Positions 33,066 to 41,507 of a stretch of DNA of 64,000 nt are shown here, in pieces (the stretch's first letter is position 1; each line of letters begins with the position of its first letter). The stretch is taken from NCBI RefSeq assembly GCF_040049195.1, contig NZ_JBDZDL010000004.1; one strand, written 5' to 3'. Source of the stretch: NCEH01 sp040049195. GTDB lineage: Bacteria > Pseudomonadota > Alphaproteobacteria > Rhizobiales > Xanthobacteraceae. The notes beneath the pieces were generated by a model. It was not told the DNA's origin, made no database searches, and was given only the letters and a program-made list of their open reading frames with translations. The translations under genes and the position numbers were made by a program.

Positions 33066-33947
33066 ATGGTAGCGTCCAGTTTCGACGCCGCTCTGGCGCG
33101 CGTGCTCGTCCATGAGGGCGGCTACAGCGATCACCCCGCCGATCCCGGCGGCCCCACGATGCAGGGCGTCATCCAGCGGGTCTACGATGCCTATCGCACC
33201 GCCAAGGGTGCGCCGCGCCGCTCGGTCCGCCTGCTGGAGCGCGCGGAGCTGGTGGAGATCTACCGGCGGCAATATTGGGACGCGGTGCGCGCCGACGAAT
33301 TGCCATCGGGCATCGATTACGTGGTGTTCGACGGCGCGGTGAATTCCGGCCCCGCCCAATCGTTGAAATGGCTCCAGCGCGCGCTCGATGTTCCGGCGGA
33401 CGGGGCGATCGGCGCGGTGACGCTCGCGGCGGCGGCGGCCTGCGTCGATCGCGCCGGCCTGGTGGACGCGATCTGCGACCGCCGGCTGGCCATGCTGAAA
33501 AACCTAGCCACGTTCAAGGTGTTCGGCGCGGGCTGGAGCCGTCGCGTGGCCGACGTGCGGCAGGCTGGCCGCACCTGGGCGCAGGCCGGCGACGATGCCG
33601 CCCTTGCTCGAGTTCCCGTGCTGCCGCCGGATGCCGGCCCGGCGGCAGCGAAGGCGCCGGCGTCCAGCGCCGCGCCGCTGCCCGGCCCACAGGCCGGAGC
33701 GGGTGCTGCGGCTGGCGGGCTGATGGCCTCGGCGGTCGCTGAAGCGGCGCGGCAGGTGGCGCCGCTGGCGAGCGGGTCGCCCTCGCTCTCGCTGGTGTTC
33801 ACCGGCCTCACCCTGGCCGGGCTCGTGCTTACCTGCGTCGGCATCGGTGCCGTGTGGTGGGCGGAGCACGCCCGGGCGCGGCAGGCGGGCGCTCTCGATC
33901 TCGCCGAGGCGGCTGGCGCCACCTCCGGCGTCCCGGCGCGGCCATGA
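33066..33947 (+). CDS. GTA endolysin: GH108 muramidase with C-terminal membrane anchor
   Basis: 293 residues. The GH108 active region is VHEGGYSDHPADPGGPTMQG with the catalytic Glu at 17, followed by YRRQYWDAVRADELPSGIDY and a peptidoglycan-binding part (FDGAVNSGPAQSLKWLQRAL). A Pro/Ala linker (about 190-225) and one membrane helix near residues 245-268 follow. It should cut murein for particle release. TAGGAGCTGTGC precedes the ATG. It overlaps the next gene (ATGA), forming a lysis cassette. Confidence 0.9.
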   Translation: MVASSFDAALARVLVHEGGYSDHPADPGGPTMQGVIQRVYDAYRTAKGAPRRSVRLLERAELVEIYRRQYWDAVRADELPSGIDYVVFDGAVNSGPAQSLKWLQRALDVPADGAIGAVTLAAAAACVDRAGLVDAICDRRLAMLKNLATFKVFGAGWSRRVADVRQAGRTWAQAGDDAALARVPVLPPDAGPAAAKAPASSAAPLPGPQAGAGAAAGGLMASAVAEAARQVAPLASGSPSLSLVFTGLTLAGLVLTCVGIGAVWWAEHARARQAGALDLAEAAGATSGVPARP

Positions 33948-34252
33948 GCACGCTCGCAGAATGGCTGGTCTATCAGGTGCCCTGGTGGCTGCTGGCGCTC
34001 CTCGGTCTCGTGGGGACGCTCGCGGCAGGCTGGTTCCTGGGGCTCCGGGCGGCCCTCGCGGCGGGGCTCGCCGCGCTCGTCTTCATCGCTGGGCGCAGGG
34101 GCGCCCAGCAGGGTTGGACCGATCGCGAAGCCAAGGGAGAACGCGATGCGCAACGGGCGATCGATGCGGCGCGCGACGCGCGCGCTGGTGCTGAGCGGCG
34201 TGACCGCGATGCTGGGCGGCTGCGCGACGACGACGGGTGGCGCCGAGACTAA
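33944..34252 (+). CDS. Lysis-cassette membrane protein (i-spanin or holin-like)
   Basis: 102 residues. Two hydrophobic segments (about 13-33 and 36-50) are followed by a highly charged, coiled-coil-like tail (WTDREAKGERDAQRAIDAAR, then DARAGAERRDRDAGR). That layout, ATGA overlap with the endolysin and a lipoprotein gene embedded in another frame fit an inner-membrane spanin (Rz-like); a holin is the alternative. The charged tail would cross the periplasm. Confidence 0.65.
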   Translation: MSTLAEWLVYQVPWWLLALLGLVGTLAAGWFLGLRAALAAGLAALVFIAGRRGAQQGWTDREAKGERDAQRAIDAARDARAGAERRDRDAGRLRDDDGWRRD

Positions 34253-34367
34253 GGTGTTCTGCGCCAGCGCCGCGCCCATCACCTGGTCGCGCGCGGATAC
34301 CGATGCCACCATCCGGCAGGCAAAGGCGCACAATGCGGTGGGCGTCGCCCTGTGTGGCTGGCATTGA
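34146..34367 (+). CDS. Small lipoprotein overlapping the spanin-like gene (o-spanin/Rz1-like)
   Basis: 73 residues in a different frame, overlapping the previous gene by 107 bases. It has a basic signal peptide and a lipobox TAMLGGC with the lipid-bearing Cys at 26 (20 if the second Met at residue 7 is used). The mature part is short and polar with Cys and Trp (CASAAPITWSRADTDATIRQ). Overlap of a lipoprotein with a coiled-coil membrane protein right after an endolysin is the Rz/Rz1 arrangement. The mature part, including AHNAVGVALCGWH, also occurs in small phage Rz1-like proteins as I recall. Confidence 0.65.
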   Translation: MRNGRSMRRATRALVLSGVTAMLGGCATTTGGAETKVFCASAAPITWSRADTDATIRQAKAHNAVGVALCGWH

Positions 34368-34431
34368 TTCGGCCACATTGATGCGCCTGACATCATGGTC
34401 GCGCTCTGGCATGGTGGGGCGTCACGGGAAA

Positions 34432-35115
34432 ATGGGGAATGGCGTGCGGCTGCTGGTGGTCGAGGATGATCCGGATCTCAATCGCCAATTGGTGACGGCC
34501 CTTGGCGACGCCGGCTATGCGGTGGACACCGCATTCGATGGGGAGGAGGGGCGGCATCTGGGAGAGACCGAGCCCTACGACGCCGTGGTGCTGGATATCG
34601 GCCTGCCCAAGCTGGACGGTATTTCGGTGCTGGAAGCCTGGCGCCGGGCCCAGCGCACCATGCCGGTGCTGATCCTCACGGCGCGTGACCGCTGGAGCGA
34701 CAAGGTGCAGGGCTTCGATGCCGGCGCCGACGATTACGTCGCCAAGCCGTTTCACATGGAGGAGGTGCTCGCCCGCATCCGCGCCCTGCTGCGCCGGGCC
34801 ACGGGGCACGCCACGAGCGAATTGGTGTGCGGCACGGTGCGGCTCGACACGCGCTCCGGCCGGGTGACGGTGGCAGGCAATGCCATCAAACTTACCAGCC
34901 ACGAATATCGTCTGCTGTCCTATCTGATGCATCACACCGGCCGCGTCGTGTCGCGCGCGGAGCTGGTGGAGCATCTGTACGACCAGGATTTCGACCGGGA
35001 TTCAAATACCATCGAGGTGTTCGTCGGCCGCCTGCGCAAGAAGATCGACTGCGATCTCATCCAGACCGTGCGCGGCCTCGGCTATCTGCTCGTGGCGCCG
35101 GACGCGCCGCGATGA
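34432..35115 (+). CDS. OmpR/PhoP-type response regulator (FeuP-like)
   Basis: 227 residues from ATG 34432 (alternatives: ATG 34411, GTG 34444). Receiver domain with phospho-acceptor D55 in VVLDIGLPKLDG, acidic pair EDD (11-13), Thr in LILTARD and Lys in YVAKPFH; then a winged-helix DNA-binding domain (LTSHEYRLLSYLMHH, then DSNTIEVFVGRLRKKI). It is paired with the kinase 18 bp downstream. Similarity and position just before the cyc genes suggest the rhizobial FeuP/FeuQ pair, PhoP/PhoQ relatives that control envelope or glucan-related genes. The gene starts 65 bp after the GTA lysis genes. Confidence 0.9.
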   Translation: MGNGVRLLVVEDDPDLNRQLVTALGDAGYAVDTAFDGEEGRHLGETEPYDAVVLDIGLPKLDGISVLEAWRRAQRTMPVLILTARDRWSDKVQGFDAGADDYVAKPFHMEEVLARIRALLRRATGHATSELVCGTVRLDTRSGRVTVAGNAIKLTSHEYRLLSYLMHHTGRVVSRAELVEHLYDQDFDRDSNTIEVFVGRLRKKIDCDLIQTVRGLGYLLVAPDAPR

Positions 35116-35133
35116 GGCGGAGCGCCCCCGGCG

Positions 35134-36549
35134 GTGGAAACCCAGACTGACCCGGTGGGCCGGGACCGCTCCGGCGGTTCGCTGGCATTCCGCCTCTTCC
35201 TGTCGGCCGTGGTGGTGACCGCGGCGGTGCTGCTCATCGTCGGCTTCGTGTTGTCCTCGCTTTATCGCGGCAGCACCGAACGCGCCTTCGACCGCCGGCT
35301 GGACATCTATCTGAAGACCATCGTGGCCGAGATCGCCGGCGGACCGGCATCGGTCGGCACCGAGCTTCCCCCGCCCCAGGTGCTGGGCGACCCCTTGTTC
35401 CTGTTTCCGCTGTCCGGCTGGTATTGGCAGGTGGCCCGGGTGGACCGTGGGGGGCAGCGGCTGCTGACCTCGCGCTCGCTGGTGGAAACGGTGCTGCCCT
35501 CCCTTAGCGGCACCGACCTTTCCGCCGCGCGCGAGGGGCTTCAGGAAGGCTATCTGCCGGGTCCCGAGGGGCAGCGCCTGCGGGTGGTGGAGCGGGTGCT
35601 CGACCTCGGCGAAGAGGGGCGCTTCATCATCTCCGTGGCGGGGGATGCCTCCGAGATCGACGATGAAAGCTCAAGCTTCAACCTGGCGCTGTTCGGCACC
35701 TTCGGTGTGCTCGGGCTGGCGTTCCTCCTGATCGTGGCGTTCCAGGTGCGCTTCGGCCTGCGGCCGCTGGGACGGCTCTCGGCGGCGCTGGCGGCGGTGC
35801 GCTCCGGCGCCACCGAGCGGCTGGAGGGCAGCTATCCCGAGGAAGTGGCGCCGCTGGTGCGGGAGGTGAACGCCCTCATCGACGCCAACAAGGAGGTCGT
35901 CGAGCGCGCGCGCACCCATGTGGGCAATCTCGCCCATGCGCTGAAGACGCCGCTTTCGGTGCTGATGAATGAGGCCGGCGGCCGCGACGATCCGCTGGCG
36001 GCGCGCGTGCGCGATCAGGCCGGCACCATGAGCGACCAGATTTCCCACCATCTCCAGCGCGCCCGCATGGCCGCGCGCGTGTCGCTTCCAACTACGGCCT
36101 GCGATCTGCGGCCGATCCTGGTCTCGCTTGCGCGCACCATGGAAAAGATCCACCGCGATCGGGATCTGTCCATCGATCTGCGGATCACGGACGACCTGCG
36201 CTTCCGCGGCGAGCGGCAGGATCTGGAGGAGATGCTCGGCAATCTCGTGGACAATGCCTGCAAATGGGCGGCGAGCCGGGTGGAGGTGGAGATGTTCGCC
36301 GAGCTTCCCCGCTCGCCGGCCGATCGCGCCTATGTGCGCTTCGTCATCGATGACGACGGCCCGGGCCTCAGCCCGGCAAAGCGCGCCGAAGTGGGGCGGC
36401 GCGGCCGGCGCCTCGACGAGAGCAAGCCCGGCTCGGGCCTCGGGCTGTCCATCGTGCAGGAATTGGCCGCGCTCTATGGGGGCCGGCTGGATCTCGGCAC
36501 CGCGCCCATCGGCGGATTGCGGGTGGAATTGATCCTGCCGGCCATCTAG
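35134..36549 (+). CDS. Sensor histidine kinase (PhoQ/FeuQ-like)
   Basis: 471 residues from a GTG. First helix at about 22-44, periplasmic sensor about 45-183 (SGWYWQVARVDRGGQRLLTS), second helix about 184-206, then a HAMP-like linker. The phospho-accepting His is H268 in GNLAHALKTPLSVLMNE. ATPase boxes are DNACKWA, DDDGPGLS and GSGLGLSIVQ. It phosphorylates the regulator encoded just upstream; the signal is unknown. Confidence 0.9.
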   Translation: METQTDPVGRDRSGGSLAFRLFLSAVVVTAAVLLIVGFVLSSLYRGSTERAFDRRLDIYLKTIVAEIAGGPASVGTELPPPQVLGDPLFLFPLSGWYWQVARVDRGGQRLLTSRSLVETVLPSLSGTDLSAAREGLQEGYLPGPEGQRLRVVERVLDLGEEGRFIISVAGDASEIDDESSSFNLALFGTFGVLGLAFLLIVAFQVRFGLRPLGRLSAALAAVRSGATERLEGSYPEEVAPLVREVNALIDANKEVVERARTHVGNLAHALKTPLSVLMNEAGGRDDPLAARVRDQAGTMSDQISHHLQRARMAARVSLPTTACDLRPILVSLARTMEKIHRDRDLSIDLRITDDLRFRGERQDLEEMLGNLVDNACKWAASRVEVEMFAELPRSPADRAYVRFVIDDDGPGLSPAKRAEVGRRGRRLDESKPGSGLGLSIVQELAALYGGRLDLGTAPIGGLRVELILPAI

Positions 36550-36695
36550 GTGCCATCGGCATGGCATGGCGGCGCCTGGGTGCGGCACCGCCCGCGCTTG
36601 CCAAAGTTTTCCATTCGCCTAAATCCTTGGCATGGGTTCGTCATGCCTGTCCCGCTGCGGCAACGCCGGGCTTTGGGCGGAGAGATGAGGCGTTC

Positions 36696-37148
36696 ATGGG
36701 CGTGCGAATGGGGGTGGCGGTCGCCAGGCTGAGTGCCGTCCTGGGAGCCGCCCTATGGCTCTCTGCCTGCGCCAGCAGCGGCGGCACGGGTGGGCCAGCG
36801 GCCAATGTGCTCGCTTTGCCGTCTCTGGATACCGGTGCGGCCGATACGGGCGGGCCGGGGGGCCTCGTCGGCGGGCCGCTGGGGCGCGGCCTCGACGAAC
36901 AGGACCGCGCACGCGCCTATGCCGCAGAATTGAACGCGCTGGACAATGGCGGCCCGGGATCGCCGGTGGGCTGGCGCAGCGAGAGCGGCGCCTATGGCAC
37001 GGTCATCGCCGGCCCGGCTTATTCGCGGCCGGGCTATCTCAAATGCCGCGATTACTCGCATACCATTTATGTGCAGGGCAAACCCCAGGCGGCGCGCGGC
37101 ATTGCCTGCGTCGCCCGCGAAGGCAGCTGGACTTCCGTTGCGCCGTAA
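36696..37148 (+). CDS. Outer-membrane lipoprotein, surface-antigen-like
   Basis: 150 residues from ATG 36696, with GGCGGAGAGATGAGG nearby. Signal peptide ends in lipobox WLSAC (Cys 25). A Gly-rich linker (GGPGGLVGGPLGRGLDEQDR) precedes a small beta domain with two Cys (PGYLKCRDYSHTIYVQGKP, ARGIACVAREGSWTSV), like the 17-kDa/RT0821 surface antigen group. Function unknown; usually envelope-structural. It is convergent with the DUF937 gene, 10 bp apart. Confidence 0.8.
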   Translation: MGVRMGVAVARLSAVLGAALWLSACASSGGTGGPAANVLALPSLDTGAADTGGPGGLVGGPLGRGLDEQDRARAYAAELNALDNGGPGSPVGWRSESGAYGTVIAGPAYSRPGYLKCRDYSHTIYVQGKPQAARGIACVAREGSWTSVAP

Positions 37149-37158
37149 CGCCTTCCGC

Positions 37159-37557
37159 TCAGACCGGCGGCGGGGTTTCCAGCGCGCCGTTCGGGCTCAG
37201 CTTGTCGATCAGGCCGGGAAGATATTGGGCCATCAGATTGGGCAGCATGTCGGCGGGCAGGCCGAGCCGGCCGGCCACTTCCGCCAGCACCGGCATGTCC
37301 AGCGCATTGGTCAGGTCGGCGGCGCTGATGGGCAGGTTTTCGCCATTGGACAGCCAGGACGTCACCTGCTCGCCGAGGCCGGCGGACTTGAGCTGCTCCA
37401 GAAGCCCGTCGAGATTGCCGTAAGGCGTTCCGGCCAGTGCGCTGTTGAGCATGGCGGGCAGATTCTGGCCCAGGCCGCCGCTGAGGACGGAATTCAACAG
37501 GCCGCCGAACAGGCCGCCGCCTTGGCCGAGCGCGCCGAGCGAATCGAACAGTCCCAT
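37159..37557 (-). CDS. DUF937/YidB-like protein
   Basis: 132 residues, start MGLFDSLGALGQGGG. Gly/Leu-rich N-terminus (LLNSVLSGGLGQNLPAML), then the YidB/DUF937 core (DGLLEQLKSAGLGEQVTSWL, then SNGENLPISAADL) and a Pro-rich end. No catalytic residues are known for the family. Length and start fit the family; the long frame upstream of 37557 is low-complexity and lies antisense to ccmI, so I excluded it. Confidence 0.85.
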   Translation of the reverse strand: MGLFDSLGALGQGGGLFGGLLNSVLSGGLGQNLPAMLNSALAGTPYGNLDGLLEQLKSAGLGEQVTSWLSNGENLPISAADLTNALDMPVLAEVAGRLGLPADMLPNLMAQYLPGLIDKLSPNGALETPPPV

Positions 37558-37739
37558 GGTATTCCCCTGTGTGCGGCCCATGCGGGCCCGAAGGCTGAGT
37601 GCCCTTCCCTTACCAGATACCCGCCGGCGCCGCGACCGCCGCGCGCGGAAAGCCGAGCGCCTGCGCCCTGCGGCGCGGCGCCGCCGCGACGGAAAGCATC
37701 CTTTGCAGCGTCGCGTTACTCCGCTAACGCCTGGGCACG

Positions 37740-38954
37740 ATGATGCCAGCCTCCCTGTTCGCAGCCTTCGCCCTGATGACCGCCGCGGCGGTGATGGCTG
37801 TGCTGTGGCCGCTGGCCCGCCGCCGGCCGCTGAAAGACGAGACGGCCGCGGACCTGGCCGTCTATCGCGATCAATTGAACGAGCTGGAGCGGGACCAGGC
37901 GGCCGGCCGGCTGCCCGCCGCGCAGGCCGAGGCCGCGCGCATCGAGGTGTCGCGCCGCATGCTCGCCGCCGCCGACGCCCCGCCCGAGCCGGTGCAGGAT
38001 CCGGTCCGCGCCCGGTCTCGCAGGCGCATGGCCGCCTGCCTCGCTCTGGTGGGCGTGCCGCTGGCCGCCGTGGGCCTGTATGCCTTGCTCGGCACGCCGG
38101 GCCTGCCTGGGGCGCCGCTCGCCGCGCGCCTCGCCGCGCCGCCGGACCGCACCGACGTCGCGATCCTGGTGCGCAAGGTGGAGGACCATCTCGCCGCCAA
38201 TCCTCGCGACGGGCAGGGCTATGAGATCCTCGCGCCGGTCTATCTGCGGCTCGGCCGTGTGGACGATGCGGTGCGCGCCTATGCCCAGGCGATTCAATAT
38301 CTCGGCGACACCTCCGAACGCCGCGCGGCGCTGGGCGAGGCGCTGGTGGTGCAGGCCAACGGCGTCGTGACGAAGGACGCCGCCGCGACCTTCCAGGCCG
38401 CGCTCGCGCTCGACCCCACCTCGCCGCGCGCGCGCTATTTCCTCGGCCTTGCCGCCGAGCAGGACGGCCGCAAGGCGGACGCCACGGCGATCTGGACCAA
38501 GCTGGTGCAGGATTCGCCGCCGAATGCGCCCTGGTTGGGGCTGGTGCGCACGGCGCTGGAACGGATCGGCGCGCCAGTGCCGCCGCCACCCTCGGCGGCC
38601 GGCCCCTCCGATTCGGTGATGCGGCGGGACGCGGCGCCGGTGCCGCCCGCCGTCGGCGCGCCGCCCGGCCCGACAGCGCAGGACGTGCAGGCGGCGGCCC
38701 AGCTCGACGCCGCCGGCCGCGCACAGATGATCCAGGGCATGGTGGACCGGCTTCAGCAGCGCCTCGACGCCGATCCGAAGGATCTCGACGGCTGGCTGCG
38801 CCTGGTGCGCGCCCGAATGGTGCTGGGCGAGCGCGACAAGGCGGCGGCGGCGCTCTCTTCGGCCCGCGCGGCGTTTGCGGACGATGCGACCGCGCAGGCG
38901 CGCCTCGCCGCCCTTGCCGATGAATTGAAGATCGGGCCGGAGGCGGGCAATTGA
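37740..38954 (+). CDS. ccmI: Cytochrome c maturation protein CcmI (CycH)
   Basis: 404 residues. Two N-terminal membrane helices (about 4-23 and 95-114), with a cytoplasmic loop that includes YRDQLNELERDQAAGRL, the CcmI signature. The periplasmic part has TPR repeats (DGQGYEILAPVYLRLGRVDD, then AVRAYAQAIQYLGD) and a Pro/Ala-rich linker. CcmI chaperones apocytochrome c for haem ligation with CcmF/CcmH. First gene of ccmI-E-F-H. Confidence 0.92.
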   Translation: MMPASLFAAFALMTAAAVMAVLWPLARRRPLKDETAADLAVYRDQLNELERDQAAGRLPAAQAEAARIEVSRRMLAAADAPPEPVQDPVRARSRRRMAACLALVGVPLAAVGLYALLGTPGLPGAPLAARLAAPPDRTDVAILVRKVEDHLAANPRDGQGYEILAPVYLRLGRVDDAVRAYAQAIQYLGDTSERRAALGEALVVQANGVVTKDAAATFQAALALDPTSPRARYFLGLAAEQDGRKADATAIWTKLVQDSPPNAPWLGLVRTALERIGAPVPPPPSAAGPSDSVMRRDAAPVPPAVGAPPGPTAQDVQAAAQLDAAGRAQMIQGMVDRLQQRLDADPKDLDGWLRLVRARMVLGERDKAAAALSSARAAFADDATAQARLAALADELKIGPEAGN

Positions 38955-39035
38955 GAACGCACGCGTTCCGCATCATCTTAGCCGCATCATGCGGGAGCCG
39001 CCGCCTCAGGCCGTGCGCTCCGGGAGCAGATCGCC

Positions 39036-39515
39036 GTGACGCGTAAAGGTCGCCGCCTCATCCTCATCGGGTCCGCTCTGGCCGTGCTGGCGCTCGCCGC
39101 GGGCCTGATCTTGACCGCGCTCAACGACACCATCGTATTCTTCCGCTCGCCGAGCGAGATCGCCGAACACCAGGTGGGACCCGGCACCCGGCTTCGCCTG
39201 GGCGGCCTCGTGGAGGCGGGCAGCGTGAACAAGCAGGGCACGGCGGTGCGCTTTTCCGTTACCGACGGCAATGCCCATGTGCTGGTGAACTATACCGGCA
39301 TCCTGCCGGATCTGTTCCGCGAGGGGCAGGGCGTGGTGGCCGAGGGCGTGGTGCAGACCGACGGTTCCTTCAAGGCCGACACCGTGCTCGCCAAGCATGA
39401 CGAGCGCTATATGCCGCGCGAGGTCGCCGACGCCTTGAAGAAGCAGGGGCACTGGAAGGAGGGCGAGCCCGGCGGGCCGCCCGCGCCGGCGCCCGCGCGG
39501 AGCACCGTGCAATGA
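39036..39515 (+). CDS. ccmE: Haem chaperone CcmE (CycJ)
   Basis: 159 residues from a GTG. One N-terminal membrane anchor (about 8-28), then an OB-fold. The haem-binding His is H121 and the ligand Tyr Y125 in LAKHDERYMP. CcmE carries haem in the periplasm to CcmF. The stop overlaps ccmF (ATGA). The tail is Pro/Gly-rich. Confidence 0.95.
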   Translation: MTRKGRRLILIGSALAVLALAAGLILTALNDTIVFFRSPSEIAEHQVGPGTRLRLGGLVEAGSVNKQGTAVRFSVTDGNAHVLVNYTGILPDLFREGQGVVAEGVVQTDGSFKADTVLAKHDERYMPREVADALKKQGHWKEGEPGGPPAPAPARSTVQ

Positions 39516-41503
39516 TCGCGGAAATCGGCCAATACGCCCTGATCCTCGCCCTCGCTTTGGCGCTGGTGCAGATGGTGGTGCCCGCCTGGGGCGCCGCCAA
39601 GGGCGATCCGGTGCTCATGGGCGTCGCCGTGCCGGTGGCGCTGGCCATGCTGGTGTTCGTGGGCGGGGCCTTCGCCTGCCTGGTCGCGCTCTACGTGACC
39701 TCCGATTTCTCCGTGGCCAATGTGGTGGAGAATTCCCACTCGCAGATGCCGCTCGTCTACAAGATTACCAGCACCTGGGGCAATCACGAGGGCTCCATGC
39801 TGCTGTGGGCCCTCGTGCTCGCCGTGTTCGGCGCGCTGGTGGCGCTGTTCGGCGGCAACCTTCCGGACCGGCTGAGGGCGAACGTGCTGGCCGTGCAGGC
39901 ATCCATCGCCACCGCCTTCCTGCTGTTCATCCTTCTGACCTCCAACCCGTTCCTGCGGCTGATGTCGCCGCCGGGCGAGGGGCGCGATCTCAATCCCGTG
40001 CTGCAGGATCCCGGCCTCGCGATCCACCCGCCGCTGCTCTATCTCGGCTATGTCGGCCTCTCCATCGCCTTCGCCTTCGCCATCGCCGCCTTGATCGAGG
40101 GGCGCATCGACGCCGCCTGGGCGCGCTGGGTGCGGCCCTGGACGCTCACCGCCTGGATCTTCCTGACCCTCGGCATCGCCATGGGTTCCTATTGGGCCTA
40201 TTACGAATTGGGCTGGGGCGGCTGGTGGTTCTGGGACCCGGTGGAGAACGCCTCCCTGATGCCGTGGCTCGCCGCCACCGCGCTGCTGCACTCCGCCGTG
40301 GTGATGGAGAAGCGCGATGCCCTGAAGGTGTGGACCATCCTTCTCGCCATCCTCGCCTTTTCGCTTTCCCTCATCGGCACCTTCCTGGTGCGGTCCGGGG
40401 TGCTGACCTCGGTGCACGCCTTCGCCACCGACCCGCTGCGCGGCGTGTTCATCCTCGCCATCCTGGTGGTGTTCATCGGCGGCAGCCTCGCCCTGTTCGC
40501 GCTGCGGGCCGGGGAATTGCGCCAGGGCGGCCTGTTCGCGCCGATCTCGCGCGAAGGTGCGCTGGTGTTCAACAACCTTTTCCTTACCGCGGCCACCGCC
40601 TCGGTGTTCGTCGGCACGCTCTATCCGCTCGCGCTCGAGGCGCTGACCGGGGCCAAGATCACGGTGGGGCCACCGTTCTTCAATCTCACGTTCGGCGGGC
40701 TGATGCTGCCGCTGGTGTTCGCCATGCCGTTCGGCCCGCTGCTGGCGTGGAAGCGGGGCGACCTGCTCGGGGTCGCCCAGCGGCTCATGCTGGCGGCCGG
40801 CTTCGCCGTGGTCGCGGCGGTGGTGACGGCTGCGGCGAGCGAGACGCGTGGGCCCGTGCTCGCGCCGGTGGCCATTGGCCTTGCCGTGTTCATCATCGCC
40901 GGGGCGCTGACCGATATTGCGGAGCGCGCCGGCATCGGGCGGGTGTCCGCGCGCCTTGCGGTGCGTCGCCTCACCGGCCTGCCGCGCTCCACCTTCGGCA
41001 CCGCCATTGCCCATCTCGGCGTGGGCGTCTGCCTGCTCGGCATCGTGTGCGAGAGTGCCTGGAGCCTGGAGAAGATCGCCGCCGTCAAGGTGGGCGAAAC
41101 GGTCACGATCGGCAGCCGGGACCTGACCCTGGCCCGTGTCGACAATCGCGCCGGGCCGAATTATTCCGCCCGCGTCGCGGTGTTCGAAATCCGCAACGGC
41201 GGCGTCTCCCAGGGCATCGTTGAGGCCGCAAAGCGCCAGTTTGCCGCCCGGCAGATGGCGACCACCGAATCCGGCATCCGCACCTTCGGCTTCAGCCAGC
41301 TCTACGTCTCCATCGGCGAGGAGCATCCGGACGGCAGCCTCTCCATGCGCGCCACCTGGAAGCCGTTCGTGACCCTGATCTGGCTCGGCGCCATCGTCAT
41401 GGCGTTTGGCGGGTTGCTCTCGCTCGCCGACCGGCGGCTGCGCGTCGGCGCGCCGAGGCCCGCGCGCATGCGGCGTGGCGCGATGCCGGCGGCGGCGGAA
41501 TAA
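39512..41503 (+). CDS. ccmF: Haem lyase CcmF (CycK)
   Basis: 663 residues, about 14-15 membrane helices. The WWD haem-handling motif is at 235-248 (WGGWWFWDPVENAS), and conserved His residues occur near HPPLLYLGY and LLHSAV. With CcmH and CcmI it attaches haem covalently to apocytochromes c. Typical length. Overlaps ccmE, and ccmH starts 4 bp after it. Confidence 0.96.
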   Translation: MIAEIGQYALILALALALVQMVVPAWGAAKGDPVLMGVAVPVALAMLVFVGGAFACLVALYVTSDFSVANVVENSHSQMPLVYKITSTWGNHEGSMLLWALVLAVFGALVALFGGNLPDRLRANVLAVQASIATAFLLFILLTSNPFLRLMSPPGEGRDLNPVLQDPGLAIHPPLLYLGYVGLSIAFAFAIAALIEGRIDAAWARWVRPWTLTAWIFLTLGIAMGSYWAYYELGWGGWWFWDPVENASLMPWLAATALLHSAVVMEKRDALKVWTILLAILAFSLSLIGTFLVRSGVLTSVHAFATDPLRGVFILAILVVFIGGSLALFALRAGELRQGGLFAPISREGALVFNNLFLTAATASVFVGTLYPLALEALTGAKITVGPPFFNLTFGGLMLPLVFAMPFGPLLAWKRGDLLGVAQRLMLAAGFAVVAAVVTAAASETRGPVLAPVAIGLAVFIIAGALTDIAERAGIGRVSARLAVRRLTGLPRSTFGTAIAHLGVGVCLLGIVCESAWSLEKIAAVKVGETVTIGSRDLTLARVDNRAGPNYSARVAVFEIRNGGVSQGIVEAAKRQFAARQMATTESGIRTFGFSQLYVSIGEEHPDGSLSMRATWKPFVTLIWLGAIVMAFGGLLSLADRRLRVGAPRPARMRRGAMPAAAE

Positions 41504-41507
41504 CGCC

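Larger units (their letters stand above)
10753..34367 (+). mobile_element. RcGTA-type gene transfer agent locus
   Basis: The order small terminase, large terminase, portal, small membrane protein, protease, capsid, connectors, tail tube, chaperones, short tape measure, DUF2460, DUF2163, NlpC/P60 and giant TIM-barrel tail protein is that of the R. capsulatus gene transfer agent (g1-g15). It is followed by DUF2793, a spike-base-like protein, a fibre-like protein, an endolysin and spanin-like genes. No integrase, excisionase, replication gene, repressor or attachment repeat was found. That absence, the very short tape measure and the domain types argue for a GTA rather than an ordinary prophage. 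Known GTAs package random host DNA and deliver it to relatives. Four reverse-strand loci and five palindromic repeats interrupt the structural genes. Confidence 0.88.

Noticed and set aside
10753..34367. Ordinary integrated prophage
   Set aside because: No integrase, repressor, replication genes or flanking direct repeats were found, and the tape measure and gene order are GTA-like.
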